A DNA stretch of 64,000 nucleotides from Anaerofilum hominis (GTDB taxonomy: Bacteria > Bacillota > Clostridia > Oscillospirales > Ruminococcaceae): the NCBI RefSeq assembly GCF_014287275.1, contig NZ_JACONZ010000001.1:992001-1056000 (forward strand), read 5' to 3'. The number at the start of each line of letters is the position of its first letter. The stretch's first letter is position 1. A program made the position numbers and the translations under genes. The notes under the pieces are model-generated. The model saw nothing but the letters and a program-made list of their open reading frames with translations, was not told the origin of the DNA and did not search any database. Shown one piece after another: positions 43,248-51,120 of the stretch.

Positions 43248-43319
43248 GCGAATCATTCGCGTCTTTGCGCGCTTATTTATTATACCCCGTTTTTTACCAA
43301 ATGCAAGCGATTCGCATTT
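43248..43319 (-). promoter_or_regulatory. Permease promoter flanked by two Fur-family boxes
   Basis: Minus strand TTGCAT (43306-43301), 16 bases, TATAAT (43284-43279). Box 1 (43299-43319) has arms AAATGC/GCATTT with inner AAGCG/ATTCGC and covers the -35. Box 2 (43248-43260) is a perfect GCGAAT-C-ATTCGC with AAAT beside it and lies in the leader. The shared core ATGCGAATC suggests one regulator, plausibly a Fur, Zur or Mur type. Confidence 0.7.
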
Positions 43320-43507
43320 ACTTTTCACTTTTCCGCCCTGCGGCGGCGCAGGCTCCCCGCCTGCCTCCCGCGCCCCGGCCCGGAAACAGGCGTCCCGCCC
43401 ACCCGTTTCCCCTGCGGCAGCCCGTTTGCGGGGGGCCCCGCCTCCCCCCGCCTGCTGTAAGCCGGACCTTTTTTCGGGCGGCCGCCGGCGGAAGTCATCC
43501 AAAAAAA

Positions 43508-43531
43508 TTGCGCTCCATTGCTGGAGCGCAA
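43508..43531 (-). terminator. Terminator of the rubrerythrin gene
   Basis: TTGCGCTCCA, loop of 4, TGGAGCGCAA; on the minus strand seven T follow. The GC-rich 43321-43507 between it and the permease promoter has no gene. Confidence 0.85.
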
Positions 43532-43628
43532 CCTTTTTATTCAGTCACCCTGTCCGGGCCAGCGGGACAAAGCGATGTTTTCTCCCGTCCGCACCGTCCG
43601 CGCAGGAAACTTGGGGCCGTGAAAAAGC

Positions 43629-44171
43629 TCAGTACGGCTTGACGCGCAGCTCGAAGTAGCTCTGCGGATGATCGCAGACCGGGCACTTCGCCGGGGCGGA
43701 CTTGCCCACGTGGATGTGGCCGCAGTTGGTGCAGATCCAGACCTGCTCCTCCTCGCGGGCAAAGATCTTATCCTCTTTGAGCAACTTGGCCAGATCGTTG
43801 TAGCGCTCTTCATGGGTCTTTTCGATCTGGGCGACAGCGTCAAACTGCCAGGCCAGACGGTCGAAGCCCTCTTCCTTGGCGACCTTGGCAAACTCGGCGT
43901 ACATCTCGGTCCACTCATAGTTCTCGCCCGCAGCCGCGTCGGCCAGGTTGGTCATGGTATCGGGCACCTCGCCGCCGTGCAGGGCCTTGAACCACAGCTC
44001 TGCGTGCTCTTTCTCGTTGCCGGCGGTCTCTTCAAAGATGTCGCCGATCACCTTGTAGCCCTCTTTCTTCGCCTTGGAAGCGTAGAAAGTGTACTTGTTG
44101 CGCGCCTGGCTCTCGCCGGCAAACGCGGCCATCAGATTCGCTTCGGTCCTCGATCCTTTCAGTTCAGCCAT
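43629..44171 (-). CDS. rbr: Rubrerythrin
   Basis: A 180-residue classic rubrerythrin: a ferritin-like di-iron four-helix domain ([49 protein letters not shown]) and a C-terminal rubredoxin domain with [11 protein letters not shown] and CPVCDHP. It reduces hydrogen peroxide in anaerobes. It lies 77 bases after the PerR-like gene and probably belongs to its regulon or operon. Confidence 0.95.
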   Translation of the reverse strand: MAELKGSRTEANLMAAFAGESQARNKYTFYASKAKKEGYKVIGDIFEETAGNEKEHAELWFKALHGGEVPDTMTNLADAAAGENYEWTEMYAEFAKVAKEEGFDRLAWQFDAVAQIEKTHEERYNDLAKLLKEDKIFAREEEQVWICTNCGHIHVGKSAPAKCPVCDHPQSYFELRVKPY

Positions 44172-44248
44172 GGTAACTACCTCCGTTTTTTATGTTCTGA
44201 AATCTATTATGCGGCCGCCGCAGGCAGCCTAAACATAAACCGAGATCT

Positions 44249-44638
44249 TCAGGCCCGCTTTTCGCGGCAGGCCGGGCAAAGCCCCTCAAACACCAGATCA
44301 TGCCGGGAGATGCGAAACCCGGTCTCCTTTTCCGTCTCGGCGTCCAGCCGCGGCATATAAGCCGCCGGGGCGTCGATGACCCGGCCGCAGCCGGCGCATT
44401 TGATGTGATAGTGGGGGCCTACTGTAAAGTCGAACCGGTCCGCCGCGTCCGGCATGGCGACCCGCCGCACCAGACCGTCTTCCGCCAGAGAATTGAGGTT
44501 GCGGTAGACCGTGGCCTTGCTGATGCTGGGGTGCCGCGCCGCAACGCGCTGATAGACCTCCTCGGCGGTGGGGTGGCATTGCAGCTCCCGTACCGCCTGC
44601 AGCACCAGCTGCTTTTGTACGGTATTGCGTTTTTCCAT
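44249..44638 (-). CDS. Fur-family regulator, PerR-like
   Basis: A 129-residue Fur-fold repressor. The winged helix has HPTAEEVYQRVAARHPSISKATVYRNLNSLAEDGLV. The metal sites include the His-rich strand GPHYHIKC and two structural-Zn CxxC pairs (CAGC, CPAC). Its placement next to rubrerythrin argues for peroxide sensing (PerR) over iron or zinc. A near-palindrome TACTAATTAATAGTA at its own -10 suggests autoregulation. Confidence 0.88.
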   Translation of the reverse strand: MEKRNTVQKQLVLQAVRELQCHPTAEEVYQRVAARHPSISKATVYRNLNSLAEDGLVRRVAMPDAADRFDFTVGPHYHIKCAGCGRVIDAPAAYMPRLDAETEKETGFRISRHDLVFEGLCPACREKRA

Positions 44639-44662
44639 CGCGGGCTCCTTATTGAGAACTTT

Positions 44663-44701
44663 TACTAATTAATAGTATATCTGTTTCCCATGAAAAGTCA
44701 A
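44663..44701 (-). promoter_or_regulatory. perR promoter with PerR-type box
   Basis: Minus strand TTGACT (44701-44696), 16 bases, TATACT (44679-44674). The 15-base near-palindrome TACTA-ATTAA-TAGTA at 44663-44677 overlaps the -10, as expected of an autorepressed perR. Confidence 0.7.
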
Positions 44702-44731
44702 GGGAATTTTGGCAGAAATCCTCTTAAAAAT

Positions 44732-44772
44732 AAAAAGTCCCGGGCACGCCGGGCATGCCGCTGAGACTTTTT
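44732..44772 (-). terminator. Probable terminator of the aminotransferase gene
   Basis: AAAAAGTC (44732-44739) pairs with GACTTTTT (44765-44772) around a GC-rich interior. It lies about 70 bases downstream of the minus-strand gene ending at 44843. Confidence 0.65.
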
Positions 44773-44842
44773 AACGCGTTTGTGGATTTAAACGAGCGCG
44801 CGCCTGCCGCCGGGCAGGGGGAATCGGCGCTTTTCCATCCGC

Positions 44843-46036
44843 TCACAGCCCGGCGCAGACCTCACGGGTCAGGCCGCCCAAAATGCCGATGCCCTTGACG
44901 ATATCCTCGTCGCTGGGGGTGGAGTAGTTGAGGCGGAAGCACTGGGTGCTGCCGTCCTCGTCGCAGAGAAACGCGCTGCCCGGCACCACGGCCACCTTGC
45001 GGCGCTGCGCCTCCAGCACAAAGGCCGTCATGTCCACGCCCTTGGGCAGGGTGGCCCACAGGAACATCCCGCCGCTGGGGCGGGTATAGCGGACGCGCTG
45101 GTCGAACTCGCGGTCCATCTCGGCCAGCATCAGGCGGCATTTGCGCTCATACACCCTGCGGATGGCGCGGATATGCGCCTCGGTGTCGCTGTGGCGCAGC
45201 CATTCGTCGCAGACCATCTGGCTCCAGCTGTTGGTGTGGGTATCGCTGCACTGCTTGACGGTGACCAGCTTTTCCACGATCTCCCTGTTGGCGATGATGT
45301 AGGCCAGCCGCATGCCCGGGGCCAGTATTTTGGAAAAGCTGCCGCAGTACAGCACCAGCCCCTTTTGATCCAGGCTTTTGATGGGCGGGATATACTCGCC
45401 CTCAAAGCGCAGCTCGCCGTAGGGGTTATCCTCCAGCACCGGCACATCGTATTTGACCGCCAGATCATAGATCACCTGCCGCTTGGCGGCGCTGGTGACA
45501 AGGCCGGTGGGGTTCTGGAAATTGGGGATCACATAGAACAGCTTGGGCTTGGGCACAGCGGCAAAAGCCTTTTCCAGCGCGGCGATGTCCACGCCGTCGT
45601 CCTCCATGGGCACGCCCACCGTCTTTGCCCCGTAGGCGCGGAAAGAGTTGAGCGCCCCCACAAAGCTGGGGTCCTCCGCCACCACCGTGTCCCCCTCGTT
45701 GCAGAAGACCCGGGCGGTAAAATCCATGGCCTGCTGGCTGCCGGTGAGGATGGCGATGTCATCTTCCGCAGTGCTGATACGGCCATAGCGGTTGGCGAAC
45801 GCCAGCGCCGACTCGCGCAGCGACGGCACGCCCTCGGTCGTGCCGTAAAGCAGCATCCTGACCGGCTGTTCTTCCAGGATCTTCGCCGAGTATTTTTTGA
45901 TCTCCTCGATCGGAAAGCATTCCACTGCCGGGTTCCCGCCCGCAAAGGAGATCATGCTGGGATCGTTCATGTTTTTGATGATCTCGCGGATGGCCGACGG
46001 CCTGGTGCCCAGCGCCTTTTGTGAAAACTCATACAT
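44843..46036 (-). CDS. PLP aminotransferase, LysN/2-aminoadipate type (class I)
   Basis: A 397-residue fold-type I aminotransferase. It starts FSQKALGTRPSAIREIIKNMNDPSMISFAGGNPA, typical of the MocR-like/2-aminoadipate group. It has IPNFQNPTGLVTS (Asn near 172) and the PLP Lys in YCGSFSKILAPGMRLAY near 235. It uses 2-oxoglutarate or another oxo acid with broad amino acid range in relatives. Stands alone between a terminator and the CDF gene. Confidence 0.9.
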   Translation of the reverse strand: MYEFSQKALGTRPSAIREIIKNMNDPSMISFAGGNPAVECFPIEEIKKYSAKILEEQPVRMLLYGTTEGVPSLRESALAFANRYGRISTAEDDIAILTGSQQAMDFTARVFCNEGDTVVAEDPSFVGALNSFRAYGAKTVGVPMEDDGVDIAALEKAFAAVPKPKLFYVIPNFQNPTGLVTSAAKRQVIYDLAVKYDVPVLEDNPYGELRFEGEYIPPIKSLDQKGLVLYCGSFSKILAPGMRLAYIIANREIVEKLVTVKQCSDTHTNSWSQMVCDEWLRHSDTEAHIRAIRRVYERKCRLMLAEMDREFDQRVRYTRPSGGMFLWATLPKGVDMTAFVLEAQRRKVAVVPGSAFLCDEDGSTQCFRLNYSTPSDEDIVKGIGILGGLTREVCAGL

Positions 46037-46253
46037 ATTCTGTTTCCCCTCTCTGTTTGTGATCTGCCCGCAGCGGCGCCCGGCGGGGCACAGTCGGCGC
46101 AGAGCCCCGCTCTGCGTCCCCGCCCGAAAGCGCCGTCCTTATTTACTTCAAAAACCGCCGACGACCGGCCGCCCCGGATGCGGCGCGCCTCCCCGCTCTT
46201 CGGGGGCCGGGGCCGCCGGCCGCTCCCACGGCCCCCGCACGCCCGGTCCCCTT

Positions 46254-47435
46254 TCAGTCCCGCGGGGCGCTGGCATAGCTGTAGTCCACCGTCACGACGG
46301 CGAAGTGGTTGGGGTCGTCCTGCCGCAGGCTCTGCGCGATGGCCTCTTTCAGGCGGTCGGCTTTCATGCCGAAGCCCTGCGGCACCACCACGTCAAAGAT
46401 CAGGTTGGTATGGTCGTCGCCTTTCACCATCCGAAAATCGTGGATGCTCAGCCTGGGGTCGATCTCCCGCACCTTGGCGGCGGCCAGTTCGCGGTGGCGG
46501 CAGACCTCGCCGTCGTCGTCGCTGATGGGGTCCAGATGGATCACGAGATGGACGCCCTGTTCTTCCAGCACCGCGCGCTCGATGTTATCGATCACATCGT
46601 GGCAGTGCATCACATCCTCAGAAGCGCTCATCTCCACATGGACACTGGCAAACCGCCGCCCCGGCCCGTAGTCGTGCACCATCAGGTCGTGCAGGCCCAG
46701 CACCCCGTCATAGCTCATGATCCTGCCGTCCAGCCGGTCCACCAGCTCTTCGTCGGGCGCTTCTCCCAGCAGCGGGTTCAGGGTCTCCCGCACGATGCCA
46801 ACCCCGCCCCAGAGGATGAACGCGGCCACCGCAAGGCCCATCCACCCGTCCAGATCCAGGCCGGTGAGGCGGGCCAGTACCGCGGCAAGCAGCACGGCCG
46901 CCGTGGTCAGCACATCGTTGCGGCTGTCCATGCCGGTGGCCTCCAGCGCGGTGGAGCCGATGCGCCGCCCGATGGTGCGGTAAAACCGCGCCATCCACAG
47001 CTTGACCAGGATCGAGACGCCGAGCACCGCCACCGACACCAGGCTGAACGACACCGGGGCGGGATGCAGCGCCCGGTCAAAGCTGGTGCGCAGCAGGTCC
47101 ACGCCGATGGCCATGATGAGCACCGCCACCGACAGGCCGGACAGGTACTCGATGCGGGCATGGCCGAAAGGGTGTTCCCGGTCGGCGGGCTTGCCCCCCA
47201 GCTGGAAGCCCAGCAGCGTGATGAGGCAGCTGGACGCGTCGGACAGGTTGTTCACGGCGTCGGCGGTGATGGAGACGCTGCCGAACGCCAGACCCACGGC
47301 AAATTTGCCCCCGCAGAGCAGCAGATTGCAGAGCAGCCCCACCACCCCGGCCAGCCTGCCATAGCGCCCGCGCGCCGCAGGGGTGCGGACGTCCTGCGGG
47401 TCCCGCACAAAACGCCGGATCAGAAACTCCGTCAC
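46254..47435 (-). CDS. Cation diffusion facilitator, Mn-type metal site
   Basis: A 393-residue CDF exporter: six helices, then a cytoplasmic domain with several His (VHDYGPGRRFASVHVEMSASEDVMHCHDVID). The intramembrane site reads DAVNNLSDA in helix 2 and DSRND in helix 5, giving an N-x-x-x-D plus D-x-x-x-D set. Zinc CDFs use a His in helix 5, while N/D-D/D sets are typical of Mn exporters such as MntE. Export of Mn from the cytoplasm is thus the best guess. A long C-terminal extension (about 80 residues past the usual end) is unexplained. Confidence 0.85.
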   Translation of the reverse strand: MTEFLIRRFVRDPQDVRTPAARGRYGRLAGVVGLLCNLLLCGGKFAVGLAFGSVSITADAVNNLSDASSCLITLLGFQLGGKPADREHPFGHARIEYLSGLSVAVLIMAIGVDLLRTSFDRALHPAPVSFSLVSVAVLGVSILVKLWMARFYRTIGRRIGSTALEATGMDSRNDVLTTAAVLLAAVLARLTGLDLDGWMGLAVAAFILWGGVGIVRETLNPLLGEAPDEELVDRLDGRIMSYDGVLGLHDLMVHDYGPGRRFASVHVEMSASEDVMHCHDVIDNIERAVLEEQGVHLVIHLDPISDDDGEVCRHRELAAAKVREIDPRLSIHDFRMVKGDDHTNLIFDVVVPQGFGMKADRLKEAIAQSLRQDDPNHFAVVTVDYSYASAPRD

Positions 47436-48057
47436 GGCAGCCGTCCCCCTCTCTCAAAAGCCGCGCAGAGCGCGGTATTAAGCATAAATTATAGACGGTT
47501 TGGGCGCAAAAATCAAATCTTTTTGGCGCTTTTCCCCTCTCTTTTTTCTGCCTGCCCCCGCCGTCGCCCGGGCGCCCCCGTTTCGCCCAAATGGTCACAC
47601 ACTGTGTGGCCATTCAGGTCTCCCCCTGCTGCCGTCCGGGCGGCCCCCAGTCCCGCCGCCGGTATGCACCCTCTTTGGGGAAAAGCAGCGGCCAAGCAGG
47701 CGGGCCCGGCGCGTTCCCGCCGCCGCCAAAACGGGCCGGAGAAAAAAACCGCCCCCGCGCTGCGGCCGCCTGGGCAGAGCGCTGTCTGGAGGGGCGGGGA
47801 GTTTGCGGACCCGCGCCGAAAAGCCCCGCCGCCTGAAACAGCGCCCGCAAAAGCAGCTGCCGGGGCGGACAGGACGTTCCAGCCGCGCAGCGCTGTGACA
47901 TCGTGCTGCCGGACCGGCGCGGGCTGCCGGGGCGGACGGCGATCACCGCTGCCCTGCGACAAAGCGGCGGCTCTCGCCGCCCCCGCCTGCCCCTGCCCTT
48001 ACTGCCGCCGCCGGCCGCCCCAAAGCGGGCCGCGCCCTGTGTAGGCCGCGCTTTTTT
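47436..48057. other. Noncoding gap
   Basis: About 620 GC-rich bases upstream of the CDF gene. A TATAAT-like element (minus strand, near 47488) may be the CDF -10. Nothing else is convincing. Confidence 0.4.
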
Positions 48058-48708
48058 CTATCCCTCTCCGTCCTCCAGAAACTGCCGTATGATGGAAAGC
48101 CCCACCTCTCCGCTTTTTTCCGGGTGGAACTGGCAGCCGGTGACGCTGCCGCTGCGGGCCGCCGCGCAGACACGCCGTCCCCCGTACAGCACCTCCGCCA
48201 GCCGGTCCTGCGGGCGGGCGGGCTTCGCCTCGTAGCTGTGGACAAAATAGACCTCGCCGCCCGGCCGCACCGCCCGCAGCAGGCTGTCTGCAAAATCCGT
48301 TTTTCCCTGCGGAGGCAGCAGGCCGTTCCACCCCACCTGGGGCACCCGCTGAAGCCCGCCCGCGGCGTTCCGCTCTGGCAGCTTCACCACCCGGCCCGGG
48401 ATCAGGCCCAGGCCCTGCCAGCGGCCGAACTCCTCGCTCTCGTCAAACAGCATCTGCATGCCCAGGCAAATGCCCAGCAGCGGCGTGCCCGCAGCGGCCT
48501 TTTGCCGGATGGGGACGGTCAGTCCCAGCTGTTCCAGCCCGGCCATACCGTCCCGGAAAGCCCCCACGCCGGGCAGCACCAGCGCCTGCGCCCCAAGTAC
48601 CGCCGCGGGGCTGCGGGCGATCTCCACCTTTGCCCCAAAGTGCTCGAAAGCCCGCTGGACGCTGAGCAGGTTGGACAGGCCGTAATCGATCAGGGTCACG
48701 CGCTTCAT
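48058..48708 (-). CDS. HisH-type glutaminase, dedicated amidotransferase subunit
   Basis: A 216-residue class I glutaminase with the catalytic Cys in LLGICLGMQML and the His-Glu pair in GCQFHPEKSG; the triad looks complete. It makes ammonia for the HisF-like partner, whose gene it overlaps by ATGA. As the partner lacks the cyclase aspartates and the next gene is a sugar amidotransferase, it most likely serves amidino-sugar synthesis, not histidine. Confidence 0.85.
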   Translation of the reverse strand: MKRVTLIDYGLSNLLSVQRAFEHFGAKVEIARSPAAVLGAQALVLPGVGAFRDGMAGLEQLGLTVPIRQKAAAGTPLLGICLGMQMLFDESEEFGRWQGLGLIPGRVVKLPERNAAGGLQRVPQVGWNGLLPPQGKTDFADSLLRAVRPGGEVYFVHSYEAKPARPQDRLAEVLYGGRRVCAAARSGSVTGCQFHPEKSGEVGLSIIRQFLEDGEG

Positions 48709-49472
48709 CTTCTCACCCCCACGCCGCGGGCGGCCAGCGCGGCTTTCAGCTGCCCGACCCCCATCCTTTTATAATGCAGCAGGCTGGAAAGGGCCACCGC
48801 GCAAGCGCCGTCCTCCGCGGCCAGGGCCACGTCCTCCGGGCCGGCCGCACCGCCCGCCGCGATCACCGGCACGTTCACCGCCCCGGCCACGGCGCGGATC
48901 AGCTCCCGGTCCATGCCCCGGCCCAGGCCCTCGCTGTCCACACTGGTCAGCAAGATCTCGCCCGCGCCCAGAGCGACGCCCCGCTTTGCCCATTCCACCG
49001 CGTCCAGGCCCGAGTGCTCGCGCCCATTGTCATAATAGGCCTCCCAGCCGGAGCCGTCTCGGCGGCGTTTGGCCTGGATGGATAATACCATGCACTGGCT
49101 GCCGTAGGCCTCGGCCACCCGGGTGATGATGGAGGGGTCCTTGATGGCCGCGGTGTTGATGGCGGCCTTGTCGGCGCCCTGCTGCAAAATTTTGTGCACG
49201 TCCTCCACGCTGCGCAGCCCGCCGCCCACCGTGATGGGGATGAACACGTCGCCGGTGGTGCGCCGCACGATCTGCGACAGGTTGTTGCGCTCGTAAAGGC
49301 TGGCCACGATGTCCAGATACAGGATCTCGTCGATGCCCGCCTCATAGTACGCCCGGGCAAAGTCGTGCGGATCGCCCAGTTTGCGCAGCCCCTCCAGTTG
49401 GACGCCCTTTACCAGCTGATCGTTTTTGACCTCCAGCCGGGCGATCAGGCGGATCTTTTCCGCTTTTGCCAT
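48705..49472 (-). CDS. HisF paralogue with both catalytic Asp replaced
   Basis: A 255-residue (beta/alpha)8 barrel clearly of HisF ancestry (IPITVGGGLRSVEDVHKILQQGADK; GAGEILLTSVDSEG). Asp11 of T. maritima HisF is Glu14 here (ARLEV) and Asp130 is Gln133 (SIQAKR). These two acids do the cyclase chemistry, so the protein should not make imidazole-glycerol phosphate. The barrel can still channel ammonia from the HisH subunit. This fits the WbpG/HisH2/HisF2 type of complex from O-antigen pathways. Confidence 0.85.
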   Translation of the reverse strand: MAKAEKIRLIARLEVKNDQLVKGVQLEGLRKLGDPHDFARAYYEAGIDEILYLDIVASLYERNNLSQIVRRTTGDVFIPITVGGGLRSVEDVHKILQQGADKAAINTAAIKDPSIITRVAEAYGSQCMVLSIQAKRRRDGSGWEAYYDNGREHSGLDAVEWAKRGVALGAGEILLTSVDSEGLGRGMDRELIRAVAGAVNVPVIAAGGAAGPEDVALAAEDGACAVALSSLLHYKRMGVGQLKAALAARGVGVRR

Positions 49473-49508
49473 CCTCGTCCTCTCCTTTCCCGCGCCGTTT
49501 TGAGCGCC

Positions 49509-50879
49509 CTATCCGCGGGGCGGCAGTTCCTCCGGCGCGCCCCACCCGCACGCCGACGCGCCCTCATAGGGGGTGTGGCGCAGTTTCCAGCAGCCGTCCT
49601 GCCGCATCCACAGGTGGGGCGAGCGAAAGCGGTCGGCCAGCTCCATAAAATAGGCAAGGTCCATCTCCGGGTGTTCAAAACAGCGCCGCGCGTCGGGGAA
49701 ATTCCTCTCATCCAGCGACAGATAGCGGAAGATCTCGTCCGCGAACCGGGCCGGAAACTCGCCGTCGAACTTTTTCACCAGCGCCACGCCCTCCTCCCGG
49801 GTGATCTCCCCGTTGCGGATCTCCTGCGCGGCGTCGTAGGTGGCGCGGCCGATGCCGTATTTGATGTAGGTGGTGTAATAAAAAAAGTCGTCGATCTTGT
49901 CGTCGATGGAGTTGTATTTGGAGTAGGTGCCCACCGTGCGCTCGGGGCTGGGCTTGAAGCCGCCCTGCTCCACCGCGTAGTAATACGCCCCCTGCGGGTG
50001 CCACTTGACATAATAGCCCAGGTAGTGTACCTGGATGTGATTTTTTTCGATATCGCTGGTCTCGCTGGGCAGGTAGATGGCAAGATCGGACGGGTCGACC
50101 TTGAAATCTTCCTCCAGCTGCTGCAGCGAGACGCCGCCCAGGTAGATGTGGTCCCTGTCGTTGGTGGCGAAAAAGCGCTCGTCCCGCAGGGCCGACTCGT
50201 TATCCGCCAGCGGGTTGCCGAACTCGGCCTCGTTCTCGCCGTAAAACACCAGCGGGATGCCGAACTTCGCCGCCATCTTTGGCGCCAGCTGCTTCTGCCC
50301 CAGGATAAAGGGCTGGAACGGGTGAAACAGGTTTTCGGTGGCAAGGCGGGTCAGCAGCCTGTGGGTGCGCCCGTTGGGCGTGCACAGATAATTGTCAAAG
50401 CCCGCGTGGACCCAGGCCTGAAAATTCTCCCAGCCCCAGGGGGTGTAAAGATGCGGCGCCCAGGTGACGGTAAGCGGGTGCATGCCGTATTTGTACTTCA
50501 GCAGGTGGGCGGCGTAAAAGCTGTCCTTGCCGCCGGAGCCGGGCACCAGGCAGTCATAGCCGCCGTCGGTGCGGCGGTATCGGGCGCACAGCTCTTCCAG
50601 CTGGCGCTCCCGGTCGTCCCAGTCGATCCTGCCCACCTTGTCCGCACAGGCCACACAGGCATCGCAGACGCCGTCCGGGGCGATGTGCATGCTTTTTTTG
50701 ACGCTTTGGGCGGTGTGTTCGAACTCGTAGCAGGAATTGGGCTTCTGGTTGCTCATGACACATTTTTTGCAAAAGCGCACCTGCCGCGGCAGCCCGTATT
50801 TCACCTCGAGCTTCTCCTCGGGCAGGTCGGGCGCAAACTTTGACAGATCGATCTCCACATGGGCGGGATAGGGCGTCAT
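49509..50879 (-). CDS. N-acetyl sugar amidotransferase (WbpG/PseA-like)
   Basis: A 456-residue ATP-pyrophosphatase-fold enzyme. It has a Cys cluster (FCKKCVMSNQKP; CDACVACADK, near residues 35-75), the P-loop VPGSGGKDSFYAAHLLK near 105 and GYYVKWHPQ. Homologues turn an acetamido group on a nonulosonate or uronate sugar into an acetamidino group with ammonia from a HisH/HisF pair, for surface polysaccharide or flagellin. The partner genes follow directly. ATG 50879 is eight bases after AGGAGG. No other surface-sugar genes are in view. Confidence 0.88.
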   Translation of the reverse strand: MTPYPAHVEIDLSKFAPDLPEEKLEVKYGLPRQVRFCKKCVMSNQKPNSCYEFEHTAQSVKKSMHIAPDGVCDACVACADKVGRIDWDDRERQLEELCARYRRTDGGYDCLVPGSGGKDSFYAAHLLKYKYGMHPLTVTWAPHLYTPWGWENFQAWVHAGFDNYLCTPNGRTHRLLTRLATENLFHPFQPFILGQKQLAPKMAAKFGIPLVFYGENEAEFGNPLADNESALRDERFFATNDRDHIYLGGVSLQQLEEDFKVDPSDLAIYLPSETSDIEKNHIQVHYLGYYVKWHPQGAYYYAVEQGGFKPSPERTVGTYSKYNSIDDKIDDFFYYTTYIKYGIGRATYDAAQEIRNGEITREEGVALVKKFDGEFPARFADEIFRYLSLDERNFPDARRCFEHPEMDLAYFMELADRFRSPHLWMRQDGCWKLRHTPYEGASACGWGAPEELPPRG

Positions 50880-50953
50880 TTTCATTACCTCCTGGCTGGC
50901 GCGGGCGCGCCTTTTGTGCCGCCGCGCCGGACCGGCAGCGGGGCAAAACAAAA

Positions 50954-51039
50954 AACAACGGCGCGACCGCGGGGTCTGCCCCGCGATCAACGCCGTTGTT
51001 GATACCCGGCATTATAGCACAGCGCCGCACGGATTTCAA
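50954..51039 (-). promoter_or_regulatory. Promoter followed at once by a terminator-like leader hairpin
   Basis: Minus strand TTGAAA (51039-51034), 17 bases, TGC-TATAAT with -10 at 51016-51011. The expected start is near 51004. Right after it, 51000-50954 folds as a compound hairpin: outer arms AACAACGGCG/CGCCGTTGTT and inner CGCGGGG/CCCCGCG. It ends TTTTTTGTTTTG. The start codon is about 75 bases further on. This looks like an intrinsic terminator in the leader. Confidence 0.75.
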
Positions 51040-51120
51040 CATTTTTTTCGTCCCGCCGTACTGCGGCGCCCGCTTTGTGGTACAATAAGGACAACAAAGA
51101 AAAAAAGGAGGGCGGAGCCT

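Noticed and set aside
45897..48044. A 715-codon plus-strand open frame
   Set aside because: Antisense to the CDF gene and the end of the aminotransferase; His/Arg-rich artefact.
48058..49472. Histidine-biosynthesis hisH and hisF
   Set aside because: Asp11 and Asp130 equivalents are Glu and Gln, and the operon partner is a sugar amidotransferase.
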